From positions 806,001-870,000 of the forward strand of contig NZ_FQWS01000002.1 in assembly GCF_900129745.1 (NCBI RefSeq): DNA of 64,000 bases, given 5' to 3'. The stretch is from Winogradskyella jejuensis (lineage in GTDB: Bacteria; Bacteroidota; Bacteroidia; Flavobacteriales; Flavobacteriaceae). Below the pieces are notes generated by a model. The model worked only from the letters and a program-made list of their open reading frames with translations, was not told the origin of the DNA and searched no databases. The translations under genes were made by a program, and so were the position numbers. Shown here one piece after another: positions 8,771 to 17,846 of the stretch. Positions within the stretch are counted from its first letter, which is position 1. Every line of letters begins with the position of its first letter.

Positions 8771-9250
8771 ATGGCTAAGTTTAAATTAGACGAAATTGAC
8801 CACCAAATTTTGGATATGCTTATCGACAATACGCGTATTCCTTTTACAGATATCGCAAAAAAATTATTGATTTCTGCTGGTACAGTACATGTTAGAGTGA
8901 AAAAAATGGAAGAGGCTGGTATTATTAAAGGTTCTTCGTTAACTCTAGACTACAAGAAATTGGGATATTCTTTTATTGCTTACGTTGGTGTGTTTTTGCA
9001 AAATACATCGCAGACTAAGTTTGTTTTAGAGCGTATTTCTCAAATACCATATGTTACAGTGGCGCATATCACTACAGGTAAATTCAATATTTTTTGTAAA
9101 ATTAGAGCAAAAGATACTATGCATGCAAAGGATATTATCTTTATGTTAGACGACATTGATGGTGTTTACAGAACAGAAACAATGATTTCACTTGAAGAAA
9201 GTATTAACGATAAGAAACGCTTAATGCATACAATTTTTAACGAATTATAA
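8771..9250 (+). CDS. Lrp/AsnC family transcriptional regulator
   Basis: 159 residues from MAKFKLDEID. The N-terminal winged helix-turn-helix (about 5-55, with DNTRIPFTDIAKKLLISAGTV) is followed by the AsnC/RAM ligand-binding domain (about 65-150). Members bind amino acids and control amino-acid metabolism; the target here is not evident. I reject the in-frame ATG at 8744 because a -7 promoter element overlaps it. The gene is followed by a clear terminator and is probably monocistronic. Confidence 0.9.
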   Translation: MAKFKLDEIDHQILDMLIDNTRIPFTDIAKKLLISAGTVHVRVKKMEEAGIIKGSSLTLDYKKLGYSFIAYVGVFLQNTSQTKFVLERISQIPYVTVAHITTGKFNIFCKIRAKDTMHAKDIIFMLDDIDGVYRTETMISLEESINDKKRLMHTIFNEL

Positions 9251-9273
9251 GCCCATATATAAAAAACGATGTT

Positions 9274-9306
9274 AAAGCCTTAGTACTTACGCTAAGGCTT
9301 TTTTTA
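9274..9306 (+). terminator. Rho-independent terminator after the Lrp/AsnC gene
   Basis: AAAGCCTTAG (9274-9283) and CTAAGGCTTT (9292-9301) form a 10-bp stem with an 8-nt loop, followed by a T run. Confidence 0.85.
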
Positions 9307-9330
9307 TTTTTATGGCCTAAACTATACCAA

Positions 9331-9840
9331 ATGCATTTATCTCCAGAGGAATTTAATCCGTATTACGCACCGTATATTGAGGGTGCAACCAAAGCCAATT
9401 CTATAGTAAAAAGCTTAACCTTAAACCTTAAAAATGTTGTAGATTTTTATAATAATTTACCAGATAGTAGGTTGGAATTCGCTTATGCAGAAGGGAAGTG
9501 GACACCAAAAGATATTTTACTTCACATTATTGATACAGAACGTATTTTCAGTTACCGCGCTTTACGAATTGCAAGAGGTGATAAAACAGAAATGGTTGGT
9601 TTTGAGCAAGACGACTATATTGAGTCTGGAAAAGCAAACAATAGAACATTAGAAAATCTGTTGAATGAATACAAATCAGTGAGAAACGCTACAATTTCCT
9701 TATTTGGTTCATTTTCTGAAACCCAATTAAAGTCGATTGGTAGGGCGAGTGGTTCTCCAATTTCTGTGAGAGCTATTGGGCATATTATTACTGGTCATGA
9801 GAATCATCATAATTGCGTGATTGAAGAACGGTATTTATAG
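9331..9840 (+). CDS. DinB family protein
   Basis: 169-residue four-helix-bundle protein of the DinB/YfiT superfamily. Probable metal ligands are His65 (DILLHIIDTE), His156 and His160 (HIITGHENHH). The family includes damage-inducible proteins of unclear role and thiol-dependent S-transferases (bacillithiol or mycothiol); the substrate cannot be read here. It lies after a terminator, so it has its own promoter, and it stops immediately before a convergent membrane-protein gene. Confidence 0.85.
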   Translation: MHLSPEEFNPYYAPYIEGATKANSIVKSLTLNLKNVVDFYNNLPDSRLEFAYAEGKWTPKDILLHIIDTERIFSYRALRIARGDKTEMVGFEQDDYIESGKANNRTLENLLNEYKSVRNATISLFGSFSETQLKSIGRASGSPISVRAIGHIITGHENHHNCVIEERYL

Positions 9841-10464
9841 TTAATCTTCTGTATGCGAGGATGCATGCCAAATAGGAATTTTCAAAAAATCACTTAGCCA
9901 TTGCGCGTCTGCAATTGTAGATTTTAAGCTGCCATGGTCAGTTACGTTTTTTCGGCTTGAATCATCTAAAACTAAGTTAATTTCAAAACTTTTGTAGCTT
10001 CCGTCATCATCATGAATTATTTCACCAATAATTTGAAGTGCAACTATGCTCGAAAGCGGAACACTATTTCTCTCATTAGGTGTAATACCTTTATAATATA
10101 TATTCTCTTTCTTGTCAAAAACTCTCGGTTGGTATATGTGATAAAGAATTATATTTCCTACAATAAAAAATAATAGACCTCCAAAAAACAATAAATACTC
10201 GGTTTCATTATTTTGATATTTAGTATACCCAAAATACAACATTGCCAACCCGATGAAGATAAATATTGAACTAAAGGTAATTGCAAATACAGTAGGTCTA
10301 AATACTAGTCTACAACTATTTTCTTCAGTTAGTTTATGAGTGCGAAAATTTGAACCGCCAGATTTTAAAGGATGTGTTGCAACTGTTTCTTTTATAGAAA
10401 GATTATCTGGCCTATTTTCATAGGCTTCAATTGCTTCTTTGTTAAATTCGCTTGGCTTTTCCAT
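9841..10464 (-). CDS. Hypothetical membrane protein with two TM segments
   Basis: 207 residues that I do not recognise. A polar N-terminal 55 residues is followed by two membrane segments (about 61-81 and 91-111) joined by a short polar loop, then a soluble C-terminal domain of about 95 residues containing SFEINLVLDDSSRKNVTDHGSL. That layout suggests a small membrane-anchored PH-like or DUF-type domain (inference from layout only). It starts 2 nt after the uvrA stop on the same strand, so it is in an operon with uvrA. Confidence 0.7.
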   Translation of the reverse strand: MEKPSEFNKEAIEAYENRPDNLSIKETVATHPLKSGGSNFRTHKLTEENSCRLVFRPTVFAITFSSIFIFIGLAMLYFGYTKYQNNETEYLLFFGGLLFFIVGNIILYHIYQPRVFDKKENIYYKGITPNERNSVPLSSIVALQIIGEIIHDDDGSYKSFEINLVLDDSSRKNVTDHGSLKSTIADAQWLSDFLKIPIWHASSHTED

Positions 10465-10466
10465 TA

Positions 10467-13256
10467 CTAAAGCTTTTCTTCAAGATATTTCCCAGTAACA
10501 GATTTTTTGTTTTTAGCAATGTCTTCTGGTGTGCCTTGTGCTACCAATTTACCTCCATTTTTTCCGCCTTCTGGTCCTAAATCGATAATGTAGTCGGCGC
10601 ATTTGATTAAATCGATATTGTGTTCAATTACTATAATTGAATGTCCGATTTCAATTAATGCCTGAAAGGATTTCAACAATTTTTTAATATCATGAAAATG
10701 AAGTCCAGTTGTAGGTTCGTCAAAGATGAATAGCGTAGTATCACCACGAGAACCTTTCCCGAGAAATGAAGCTAATTTAATACGCTGTGCTTCACCGCCA
10801 GAAAGCGTAGAAGAAGATTGACCTAGCGTGACGTAACCTAAACCAACATCTTTTAAAGGTTGAAGCTTACGCTGAATTTTATCTTGCTTGTGAGTTTCAA
10901 AAAATTCTACAGCATCATCGATGGTCATATTCAGAATATCATCGATGGACTTGTCTTCAAACTTGACTTCAAGCACTTCTTTTTTAAAACGTTTGCCGTT
11001 ACAAGTTTCGCAAGTGAGATGCACGTCTGCCATAAATTGCATTTCAATCGTTACTTCACCTTCGCCTTTGCAAGTTTCGCAACGTCCACCATCTACATTA
11101 AAACTAAAATGTTTGGCTTGGTAATTTCTAATTTTACTCAACTTTTGGGAAGCAAACAACGATCGAATATCATCGTAAGCCTTTATATACGTCACAGGAT
11201 TCGAACGCGAAGAACGACCAATTGGGTTTTGGTCTACAAACTCAACACTTTCAATATTTGAAAAATTACCTTTCAATTCTGTGAATTGTCCTGGCTTATC
11301 ACCAAAACCTGTCAACTTCTTTTGTAACGCAGGATATAGAATTTTCTTGACTAATGTGCTTTTTCCACTTCCTGAAACACCGGTGATGACGCTAAGCATA
11401 TTCAAAGGGAAGTTGACATCAATATTCTTTAAGTTATTTTCTCTGGCGCCGATAATTTCGACATTGTATTTTGAAGTTCTACGTTTCTTTGGCAATTCAA
11501 TTTCTAACTTGCCATTAAGATATCCTGCGGTTAAGGTATCTGCAACGATAATATCTTTAAACGTTCCTGTAGCGACAACATTTCCACCAAAAGTTCCAGC
11601 TTCTGGGCCAATATCAATGATTTCGTCGGCGGCTTTCATGATGTCTTCGTCATGCTCAACAACAATTACGGTATTTCCTAAGTCGCGTAAAGATTTTAAA
11701 ACATCTATTAATCGTTCAGTGTCTTTTGGATGAAGTCCAATACTAGGTTCATCTAAAATATACATAGAACCCACCAAACTACTCCCAAGCGAAGTTGCAA
11801 GATTAATACGCTGACTTTCTCCACCGGAAAGGGTATTCGATTTTCGGTTTAAGGTTAAGTAGTTTAAGCCAACATTAGCTAAAAATTCTAATCTGGTATT
11901 GATTTCTTTTAATAGACGCTTTGCGATTTTAGTGTCGTGTTCATTGAGTTCTAAACTCTTGAAGAAATCAGCTAACTCATCTAATGGTAAATCTACCAAA
12001 TCCATAATGGTTTTCTCAGCAATTTTCACATATGAAGCTTCCTCGCGTAAACGTTTGCCTTTACAAACGTTACATTTAGTCTTCCCGCGATAGCGCGATA
12101 ACATGACGCGATTCTGAATTTTATAAGCTTTAGACTCTAGTTCTGCAAAAAAGCTATCTAGGCCTTCAAAATATGCATTACCTGTCCAAATAAGTGTTTT
12201 TTGCTCTTCAGTTAACTCGAAATAAGGCTTATGAATCGGAAAATCGAATTTATGCGAGTTATTTACTAATTGGTCTTTGTACCAACTCATACTTTCGCCT
12301 CGCCAAGGGAAAATAGCATTTTCATAAACTGAAAGTGAAGTATTAGGAACTACTAAATCTTCATCTATACCAATAACATCGCCATAGCCTTCGCACTTAG
12401 AGCATGCACCATATGGATTATTAAAACTAAATAGATGTGCATTTGGCTCTAAAAATGCCATACCATCTAATTCAAACTTATTGTTGAAGGCTTTCTGTTT
12501 CTTGTCGCTTAGCGATTCAATAATACACGTGCCTACACCTTCAAAAAAAGCAGTCTCAACCGCATCTGCTAATCGATTAAGAAAATCTTCATCATCCTTA
12601 AAAACAATTCTATCTACAACTAGGAAAATATCTTTGTTTGAGTCAATTTCAGTTTTTAAAGCGTCATCGATTCTTAAAACTTCTTCTTTAACTTTTAGTC
12701 GTGCATAACCTTGTTGTTGTAGGGTTTGAAGCTTATTCTCCATAGTTCGTCCTTCTTCAAGAATTATAGGAGAAAGGAGTAGAAGCTTTGTGTTCTCTTC
12801 AAATGTTTTTATATATTCTATAACATCACTGGTTGTATGCTTTTTCACTAACTCACCAGAAATAGGAGAGTAGGTCTTACCAATTCTAGCAAATAAGAGT
12901 TTTAGGTAGTCGTATATTTCCGTGGTAGTTCCAACTGTAGAGCGTGGATTTGTAGAGTTTACTTTTTGTTCAATAGCAATTGCTGGAGCAATACCTTTGA
13001 TATAATCTACCATAGGTTTGTTAAGACGACCTAAGAATTGGCGCGCATAGCTACTCAGACTTTCTACATACCTGCGCTGACCTTCTGCATACAAAGTATC
13101 AAAGGCTAAGCTTGATTTTCCAGAGCCGGAAAGACCAGTAATAACCACGAGTTTGTTTCTTGGAATTACAACGTCAATGTTTTTAAGGTTGTGGAGTTTA
13201 GCTCCTTTTATAATTATATTTTCTTTTGGATTGACGTCTAAAACCGTGGTGTTCAT
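10467..13256 (-). CDS. uvrA: Excinuclease ABC subunit A
   Basis: 929-residue damage-recognition ATPase of nucleotide excision repair; it loads UvrB at lesions. Two ABC ATPase modules are visible: Walker [10 protein letters not shown] at 41-49 and a second, GVSGSGKST, in the C-terminal half. ABC signatures [10 protein letters not shown] and [10 protein letters not shown] are each followed by a Walker B ([18 protein letters not shown]). Zinc-binding CxxC pairs are present ([16 protein letters not shown] and [16 protein letters not shown]). Length is typical. The ATG at 13256 lies about 25 nt after a TATCTTTG -7 element. Confidence 0.97.
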   Translation of the reverse strand: MNTTVLDVNPKENIIIKGAKLHNLKNIDVVIPRNKLVVITGLSGSGKSSLAFDTLYAEGQRRYVESLSSYARQFLGRLNKPMVDYIKGIAPAIAIEQKVNSTNPRSTVGTTTEIYDYLKLLFARIGKTYSPISGELVKKHTTSDVIEYIKTFEENTKLLLLSPIILEEGRTMENKLQTLQQQGYARLKVKEEVLRIDDALKTEIDSNKDIFLVVDRIVFKDDEDFLNRLADAVETAFFEGVGTCIIESLSDKKQKAFNNKFELDGMAFLEPNAHLFSFNNPYGACSKCEGYGDVIGIDEDLVVPNTSLSVYENAIFPWRGESMSWYKDQLVNNSHKFDFPIHKPYFELTEEQKTLIWTGNAYFEGLDSFFAELESKAYKIQNRVMLSRYRGKTKCNVCKGKRLREEASYVKIAEKTIMDLVDLPLDELADFFKSLELNEHDTKIAKRLLKEINTRLEFLANVGLNYLTLNRKSNTLSGGESQRINLATSLGSSLVGSMYILDEPSIGLHPKDTERLIDVLKSLRDLGNTVIVVEHDEDIMKAADEIIDIGPEAGTFGGNVVATGTFKDIIVADTLTAGYLNGKLEIELPKKRRTSKYNVEIIGARENNLKNIDVNFPLNMLSVITGVSGSGKSTLVKKILYPALQKKLTGFGDKPGQFTELKGNFSNIESVEFVDQNPIGRSSRSNPVTYIKAYDDIRSLFASQKLSKIRNYQAKHFSFNVDGGRCETCKGEGEVTIEMQFMADVHLTCETCNGKRFKKEVLEVKFEDKSIDDILNMTIDDAVEFFETHKQDKIQRKLQPLKDVGLGYVTLGQSSSTLSGGEAQRIKLASFLGKGSRGDTTLFIFDEPTTGLHFHDIKKLLKSFQALIEIGHSIIVIEHNIDLIKCADYIIDLGPEGGKNGGKLVAQGTPEDIAKNKKSVTGKYLEEKL

Positions 13257-13280
13257 ATAGATATTTTGCTAAAAGTTTTG

Positions 13281-13288
13281 CAAAGATA
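13281..13288 (-). promoter_or_regulatory. -7 promoter element of uvrA
   Basis: Read on the minus strand this is TATCTTTG, matching TAnnTTTG, 24 nt upstream of the uvrA ATG. Confidence 0.55.
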
Positions 13289-13489
13289 CCATATCTATTT
13301 TACAGGTAAAAGTGATGATATGTTAGATTAAATGTTAAAATTTAGGGTGAAATTTTGTTTTTTCGGAATGATTCTTGTTTATTTGAAACTAATATCCAAA
13401 CAAAACAACTGCGTATAGCATAATATTACTTTAAGAAAAAGCTGAAAACCCCAAGCAAAGCCTAGTCTTTGTTGCTTAAAGTACTTATT

Positions 13490-14074
13490 ATGAAAAGAAA
13501 ACTTATCGACGACGCAGTCCTTGTCAGAAATTACATTAACGGAGACGAAAGTGCTTTATCTATATTGATAAACAGGCACAAACAGAAAATTTACAGTTTT
13601 ATCTACTCTAAGGTATATGATAGAGATATTACTGAAGATGTTTTTCAAGATACCTTTATTAAGGTGATTAAAACCTTAAAGAGAGGAAAATATAATGAAG
13701 AAGGTAAATTTTTACCTTGGGTAATGCGTATTGCTCATAATTTGGTTATAGACCATTTTAGACGTAATAGCAGAATGCCAAAATTTGATAATACAGGCGA
13801 GTTTAGTATTTTCTCAGTGTTGAGTGATTCATCACTTAATGCTGAAAAAACGATTATTAAAGACCAAGTAGAATCTGATGTAAGACGTATTATTGAAGAG
13901 TTACCAGAGGACCAAAAACAAGTGTTATTAATGCGTATGTATCAAGATATGAGTTTTAAAGAAATCTCTGAACGAACAGGTGTGAGTATTAATACCGCTT
14001 TAGGAAGAATGCGTTATGCACTTATCAATTTGCGTAAGGTTATAGAGCAGCATAATATAGTTTTAACAAATTGA
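13490..14074 (+). CDS. RNA polymerase ECF-type sigma factor
   Basis: 194 residues from MKRKLIDDAV. Region 2 (about 20-90) contains DVFQDTFIKVIKTL and the -10-binding WVMRIAHNLVIDHFRR. Region 4 (about 130-185) contains EELPEDQKQVLLMRMYQDMSF and the helix-turn-helix KEISERTGVSINTALGRMR. No anti-sigma gene adjoins it; instead a 47-residue ORF follows, which I recall as a common neighbour in related genomes. I place the start at 13490 rather than 13469 because family members begin near this Met. It probably activates an unknown stress or envelope regulon. Confidence 0.88.
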   Translation: MKRKLIDDAVLVRNYINGDESALSILINRHKQKIYSFIYSKVYDRDITEDVFQDTFIKVIKTLKRGKYNEEGKFLPWVMRIAHNLVIDHFRRNSRMPKFDNTGEFSIFSVLSDSSLNAEKTIIKDQVESDVRRIIEELPEDQKQVLLMRMYQDMSFKEISERTGVSINTALGRMRYALINLRKVIEQHNIVLTN

Positions 14075-14131
14075 TATAATAAGTTAGATTTTTTTGCGTT
14101 ATGTGTTTTATATGAACATAAAATTACGCAA

Positions 14132-14275
14132 ATGGCAAAAATTTACTCTGACTACACCTCAAAAGACATTCAACTTAACCCAAAACAAGAAACAGTAGAT
14201 TTTCTACTGAATTATTCTAAGGCTTTACGTGTTAATTGTTATAAAAAAATGAAGTTTGAAGCGCTTCTGAATTAG
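14132..14275 (+). CDS. Small conserved 47-aa protein downstream of the sigma factor
   Basis: A short ORF from ATG 14132 to TAG 14273-14275 encoding 47 residues: MAKIYSDYTSKDIQLNPKQE, then TVDFLLNYSKALRVNCYKKM and KFEALLN. It is polar, has no signal peptide or membrane segment, and looks like one or two amphipathic helices. I recall similar peptides with the ending NYSKALxxxxYKxMKFExLLN in other Flavobacteria at this position, which supports coding, but this is from memory. It sits 57 nt after the sigma gene and 6 nt before a terminator, so it is probably the last gene of that transcript. Confidence 0.7.
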   Translation: MAKIYSDYTSKDIQLNPKQETVDFLLNYSKALRVNCYKKMKFEALLN

Positions 14276-14281
14276 TTTAAG

Positions 14282-14309
14282 AAACCCTGATTGAAAAATC
14301 AGGGTTTTT
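14282..14309. terminator. Bidirectional terminator between sigma-factor transcript and nth
   Basis: AAACCCTGATT (14282-14292) and AATCAGGGTTT (14297-14307) form an 11-bp stem with a GAAA loop and a following T run. The nth stop codon lies at its right edge, so it may also end the convergent transcript. Confidence 0.85.
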
Positions 14310-14964
14310 ATTTCTTCTTCTTGTAATAATCATCTAAAACTGATTTACGTCCTATGGTTTTAGTTATAATATCTTTATCTAAATCCCAACCACGAGCAGG
14401 TGAATATTCGCGGCCATACCAAATGATTTGAAGATGTAAATCATTCCAAAGTTCTTCTGGAAAAAGTCGTTTAGCATCTTTTTCAGTTTGTACAACGTTT
14501 TTGCCGTTGGTTAAATTCCAGCGATACATCAAGCGGTGAATGTGCGTGTCAACAGGGAATGCAGGTATGCCAAAGGCCTGAGATAAAACTACGGCAGCCG
14601 TTTTATGTCCTACAGCTGGTAATGCTTCTAATTCTTCATAAGTTTTTGGGACTTCACCGTTATGCTTATCAATCAAGATATGAGATAGACCATGAATGCC
14701 TTTACTTTTCATGGGTGATAATCCTACAGGTTTTATAATCTCTCTTATTTCCTCAACGGAGAGCTTAATCATATCATAAGGATTGTCAGCTCTTTCAAAA
14801 AGCAGTGGTGTGATTTGGTTAACACGGACATCTGTACTCTGAGCGGACATTAAAACTGCTATAAGTAAAGTGTATGGGTCTTTGTGGTCTAGAGGAATTG
14901 GGATTTCTGGATAAAGCTGTTTTAACGTAGTTATAACAAAATCAACCTTTTCTTGCTTAGTCAT
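14308..14964 (-). CDS. nth: Endonuclease III, without the C-terminal iron-sulfur motif
   Basis: 218-residue DNA glycosylase/AP lyase of base excision repair. The helix-hairpin-helix LPAVGHKTAAVVL carries catalytic Lys121, and the conserved Asp139 lies in PVDTHIHRL; both are intact, so glycosylase/lyase activity is expected. The C-terminal four-cysteine [4Fe-4S] loop of E. coli Nth (C-x6-C-x2-C-x5-C) is absent: the equivalent stretch YSPARGWDLDKDIITKTIG has no cysteine. It is divergent from bcp with 36 nt between starts. Confidence 0.92.
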   Translation of the reverse strand: MTKQEKVDFVITTLKQLYPEIPIPLDHKDPYTLLIAVLMSAQSTDVRVNQITPLLFERADNPYDMIKLSVEEIREIIKPVGLSPMKSKGIHGLSHILIDKHNGEVPKTYEELEALPAVGHKTAAVVLSQAFGIPAFPVDTHIHRLMYRWNLTNGKNVVQTEKDAKRLFPEELWNDLHLQIIWYGREYSPARGWDLDKDIITKTIGRKSVLDDYYKKKK

Positions 14965-14970
14965 TAGTTG

Positions 14971-14978
14971 TATTTTTG
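14971..14978 (+). promoter_or_regulatory. -7 promoter element of bcp
   Basis: TATTTTTG, matching TAnnTTTG, 22 nt before the bcp ATG. Confidence 0.55.
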
Positions 14979-15000
14979 AAAGAAATTCAAATTTACAACT

Positions 15001-15459
15001 ATGAACACACTAAAACAAGGCGATAAAGTGCCTGATTTTACAGTAAATAATCAAGATGGTAATCCAGTTTCTTTAAGCGATTATAAAGGGAAGAAGCTAA
15101 TTGTTTTCTTTTATCCAAAAGCAAGCACACCTGGTTGTACTGCTGAAGCATGTAACTTAACAGATAACTATGCAGAGTTACAAAAACATGGTTTCGAAAT
15201 CCTCGGTGTCAGCGCTGATAGTGAAAAGCGCCAGACCAATTTCAAGAATAAATACAATTTTCCGTTTCCGCTTTTAGCCGATGAAGAAAAAGAAGTTATA
15301 AATGCGTTTGGTGTTTGGGGAAACAAAAAATTTATGGGTAAAGAATATGATGGTATTCACCGTAAAACTTTTTTAGTTAATGAGGAAGGTATTGTGGAGC
15401 ACGTTATAGATAAAGTAAAGACAAAAGACCATGCAGCTCAGATTTTAGAGTTGGTATAA
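15001..15459 (+). CDS. bcp: Thioredoxin-dependent thiol peroxidase (Bcp/PrxQ)
   Basis: 152-residue cytoplasmic peroxiredoxin that reduces hydroperoxides at the expense of thioredoxin. The peroxidatic Cys46 lies in the classic STPGCTAEACNL context, with the resolving Cys51 five residues on, as in the PrxQ class. The full thioredoxin fold continues to the GIHRKTFLVNEEG strand-helix unit. Length and start are typical. It has its own promoter and is followed by a strong terminator. Confidence 0.95.
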   Translation: MNTLKQGDKVPDFTVNNQDGNPVSLSDYKGKKLIVFFYPKASTPGCTAEACNLTDNYAELQKHGFEILGVSADSEKRQTNFKNKYNFPFPLLADEEKEVINAFGVWGNKKFMGKEYDGIHRKTFLVNEEGIVEHVIDKVKTKDHAAQILELV

Positions 15460-15486
15460 TTACTCTAGATTTCCAGAAAAGCATAA

Positions 15487-15520
15487 AAAAAGCCTTGATG
15501 TTAATTTCAAGGCTTTTTCA
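15487..15520. terminator. Bidirectional terminator between bcp and the 484-aa gene
   Basis: AAAAAGCCTTGA (15487-15498) pairs with TCAAGGCTTTTT (15507-15518): a 12-bp stem with an 8-nt loop, with A/T runs on both sides so it can serve both converging genes. Confidence 0.88.
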
Positions 15521-15540
15521 TTTTGTATAAATAGTCTCTA

Positions 15541-16995
15541 TTATTTGTGCATCACCTCTTCAGACTCGCAACCAAATAAACTCTTTTCTTTTATGAGTTT
15601 TGCAACACCTTCAGGAAGCATCTCTTCCCATCCAGATTCTCCTGCTGCAATTTTTGCTAACACTTTTCGTGAGAAAATTGATAAAATTGAAGGGTCATAA
15701 TCATTGATATCTACAACCTTACCATTGTATTTAAAGAACTTGTAAAGTTCTTTCATACGTGGATGTACTTTTAGGTTTTCGCTAGAAGTAATACTTCCAT
15801 CTTCATTTACCATAGGGTACAAGTACACACGTAAGTCTTTGTAGAATAATTTGCCAAATGCTTCAAGTATTCCACCACTTAAGTGACGGTAATATTTCTC
15901 GTCAAAAATATCAACGAGATTATTTACACCCATGGCTAATCCCATTCTATTTTTAGAATATTGAGAGAAGTATTCCACAAGACGATAATACTCTTTAAAA
16001 TTTGAAATCAATACTGTTTGCCCAAGCGAACACAAAAGTCTTGCTCTATCCATGAAATCTTGCTCGTCAATTTCTCCTTCAGCTCGAAGGTTAGATAGGG
16101 TAATTTCAAAAATAACCTGAGTTTTTTCCTTATCTACCTTATTCTCTTTTATGAACATTTCGTATGATTTCTCAAACATGTCCATATTTACCTTTGTTAC
16201 AGGTCTAAAACTACCTCTAAGCGCTAAAATATTTCTCTTATAAAGTACACGAGCTGGAAGTACATTATTACCATCTGGCGCAAACATTACGGCATCAGTC
16301 ATACCATTTTTTACCAGTTGTAAACTCATCAACCGATTATCTACGTCCCTAAATACAGGGCCTGAGAAGTTTATAGTGTCAATTTCTAATTGGTCCTTGT
16401 CTAAGTGGTCGTATAGATATCGAAGTAATTTTTTAGGCTCATTGTATTTATAGAATGCACCATATATAAGATTTGTACCAAGAACACCTAAAGTTTCTTG
16501 CTGTAAACGCGCATCATTTTCTTTAAAACGAATGTGTAATACAATCTCATTATAATCTTGTCCTGGCTTAACTTGGTATTTAATTCCTACCCAGCCATGA
16601 CCTTTGTATTTTTTAGCAAAATCAATGGTGGCAACAGTATTAGCATAAGAGAAAAAGATTTTATCTGGATGCTTATCTCTAGTAATACGTTGCTCAATAA
16701 GGCCCATTTCATGATTAAGCATTTTCCTCAGTCGGGCTTCTGTAACGTAGCGCTTATCATCTTCTATCCCGTAAATGGCATCACTAAAATCTTTATCGTA
16801 AGCGGACATAGTTTTGGCTATAGTTCCTGAAGCACCACCAGCTCTAAAGAACTGCCTTACAGTTTCTTGTCCTGCACCAATCTCGGCAAAAGTTCCGTAA
16901 ATATCTGCGTTTAGATTAATTCGTAAGCATTTGTCTCTGAGTGATGGAATGTTTTCAAATTCCTTATCAGCTCTGTACTTAATTTCGGTCATCAT
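15541..16995 (-). CDS. Large conserved protein of unknown function
   Basis: 484 residues, soluble, no signal peptide or membrane segment. It opens with ADKEFENIPSLRDKCLRINL and contains GTFAEIGAGQETVRQFFRAGG, AKTMSAYDKDFSDAIYG and MGLAMGVNNLVDIFDEKYY. I recall relatives across Bacteroidetes and other phyla labelled variously 'nicotinate-nucleotide adenylyltransferase' or 'TonB-dependent receptor'; neither fits. There is no (H/T)xGH nucleotidyltransferase motif and no beta-barrel or plug. The highly conserved N-terminal Gly-rich stretch suggests an enzyme, but I cannot name the reaction. It is divergent from the PhnP-like gene. Confidence 0.75.
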   Translation of the reverse strand: MMTEIKYRADKEFENIPSLRDKCLRINLNADIYGTFAEIGAGQETVRQFFRAGGASGTIAKTMSAYDKDFSDAIYGIEDDKRYVTEARLRKMLNHEMGLIEQRITRDKHPDKIFFSYANTVATIDFAKKYKGHGWVGIKYQVKPGQDYNEIVLHIRFKENDARLQQETLGVLGTNLIYGAFYKYNEPKKLLRYLYDHLDKDQLEIDTINFSGPVFRDVDNRLMSLQLVKNGMTDAVMFAPDGNNVLPARVLYKRNILALRGSFRPVTKVNMDMFEKSYEMFIKENKVDKEKTQVIFEITLSNLRAEGEIDEQDFMDRARLLCSLGQTVLISNFKEYYRLVEYFSQYSKNRMGLAMGVNNLVDIFDEKYYRHLSGGILEAFGKLFYKDLRVYLYPMVNEDGSITSSENLKVHPRMKELYKFFKYNGKVVDINDYDPSILSIFSRKVLAKIAAGESGWEEMLPEGVAKLIKEKSLFGCESEEVMHK

Positions 16996-17055
16996 TATTG
17001 AATTTTCAAGCTAGACAAAGGTACTGTTTTAGGCTAGTAAACAAAAAAATAAGTT

Positions 17056-17063
17056 TATTTTTG
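17056..17063 (+). promoter_or_regulatory. -7 promoter element of the PhnP-like gene
   Basis: TATTTTTG, matching TAnnTTTG, 18 nt before the TTG start at 17082; there is no room for an upstream alternative start. Confidence 0.58.
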
Positions 17064-17081
17064 TTTTAAACTTAACACAAT

Positions 17082-17843
17082 TTGAAAGTCACATTTCTTG
17101 GTACTGGAACTTCTCAAGGTATCCCTGTAATTGGAAGCACACATCCTGTTTGTCTAAGCGATAATCCCAAAGATAAACGCCTTCGTGTTTCTGTGTTAGT
17201 AGAGTGGGACAACTACAGTTATGTTGTGGATTGTGGTCCAGATTTTAGGCAACAAATGCTTAGAGCAAATTGTGAAAAAGTTGATGGTATTATTTTTACT
17301 CATGAGCATGCTGACCATGTTATGGGACTCGATGATATTAGGCCTTTTTTCTTCAGACAAGGAAATATTGATATTTATGGACATCAACGCGTCATAAATG
17401 CACTAGAGCGCATGTTTGCTTATATTTTTGAAACTGAAAACAAATATCCAGGCGCCCCGAGTGTGAATGAACACTATGTGGATGGCACACCTTTTAGAAT
17501 TGGGAGTTTAGAGGTCGTGCCTATTGATGGTTTGCACAATACTCTACAAGTCTATGGGTACCGTTTTGATAAGTTTGCCTATTTAACGGATATGAAAACG
17601 GTTGCAGATTCAGAAATGAAAAAACTTCAAAATTTGGATGTCTTAGTGGTTAATGCGTTACGCGAAGAGCCGCATTTATCACATTTTAACCTAGAGGAAG
17701 CCTTGAATTTTATAGAAAAAGTAAAGCCGAAACGTGCTTACTTAACGCATATTAGCCATCATATGGGCTTTCATGATGAAGTGCAACAAAAACTACCAGA
17801 AAACGTTTATTTAGCTTACGATAACCTTCAAATTACTATTTAG
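17082..17843 (+). CDS. PhnP-like metallo-beta-lactamase-fold hydrolase
   Basis: 253 residues. The dinuclear metal motif THEHADH (His74, His76, Asp78, His79) is intact, with the early VDCGPDFRQQ strand, a later DGLHNT histidine and the C-terminal LTHISHHMG histidines. This arrangement matches the PhnP/phosphodiesterase branch of the fold, which cleaves cyclic phosphates or phosphodiesters; the substrate is not determined. The start is TTG at 17082, directly downstream of a -7 element. The next gene begins 3 nt after the stop. Confidence 0.85.
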   Translation: MKVTFLGTGTSQGIPVIGSTHPVCLSDNPKDKRLRVSVLVEWDNYSYVVDCGPDFRQQMLRANCEKVDGIIFTHEHADHVMGLDDIRPFFFRQGNIDIYGHQRVINALERMFAYIFETENKYPGAPSVNEHYVDGTPFRIGSLEVVPIDGLHNTLQVYGYRFDKFAYLTDMKTVADSEMKKLQNLDVLVVNALREEPHLSHFNLEEALNFIEKVKPKRAYLTHISHHMGFHDEVQQKLPENVYLAYDNLQITI

Positions 17844-17846
17844 CTT

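Noticed and set aside
10860-12708. Plus-strand frames within uvrA
   Set aside because: Shadows of uvrA; no signal, no motif.
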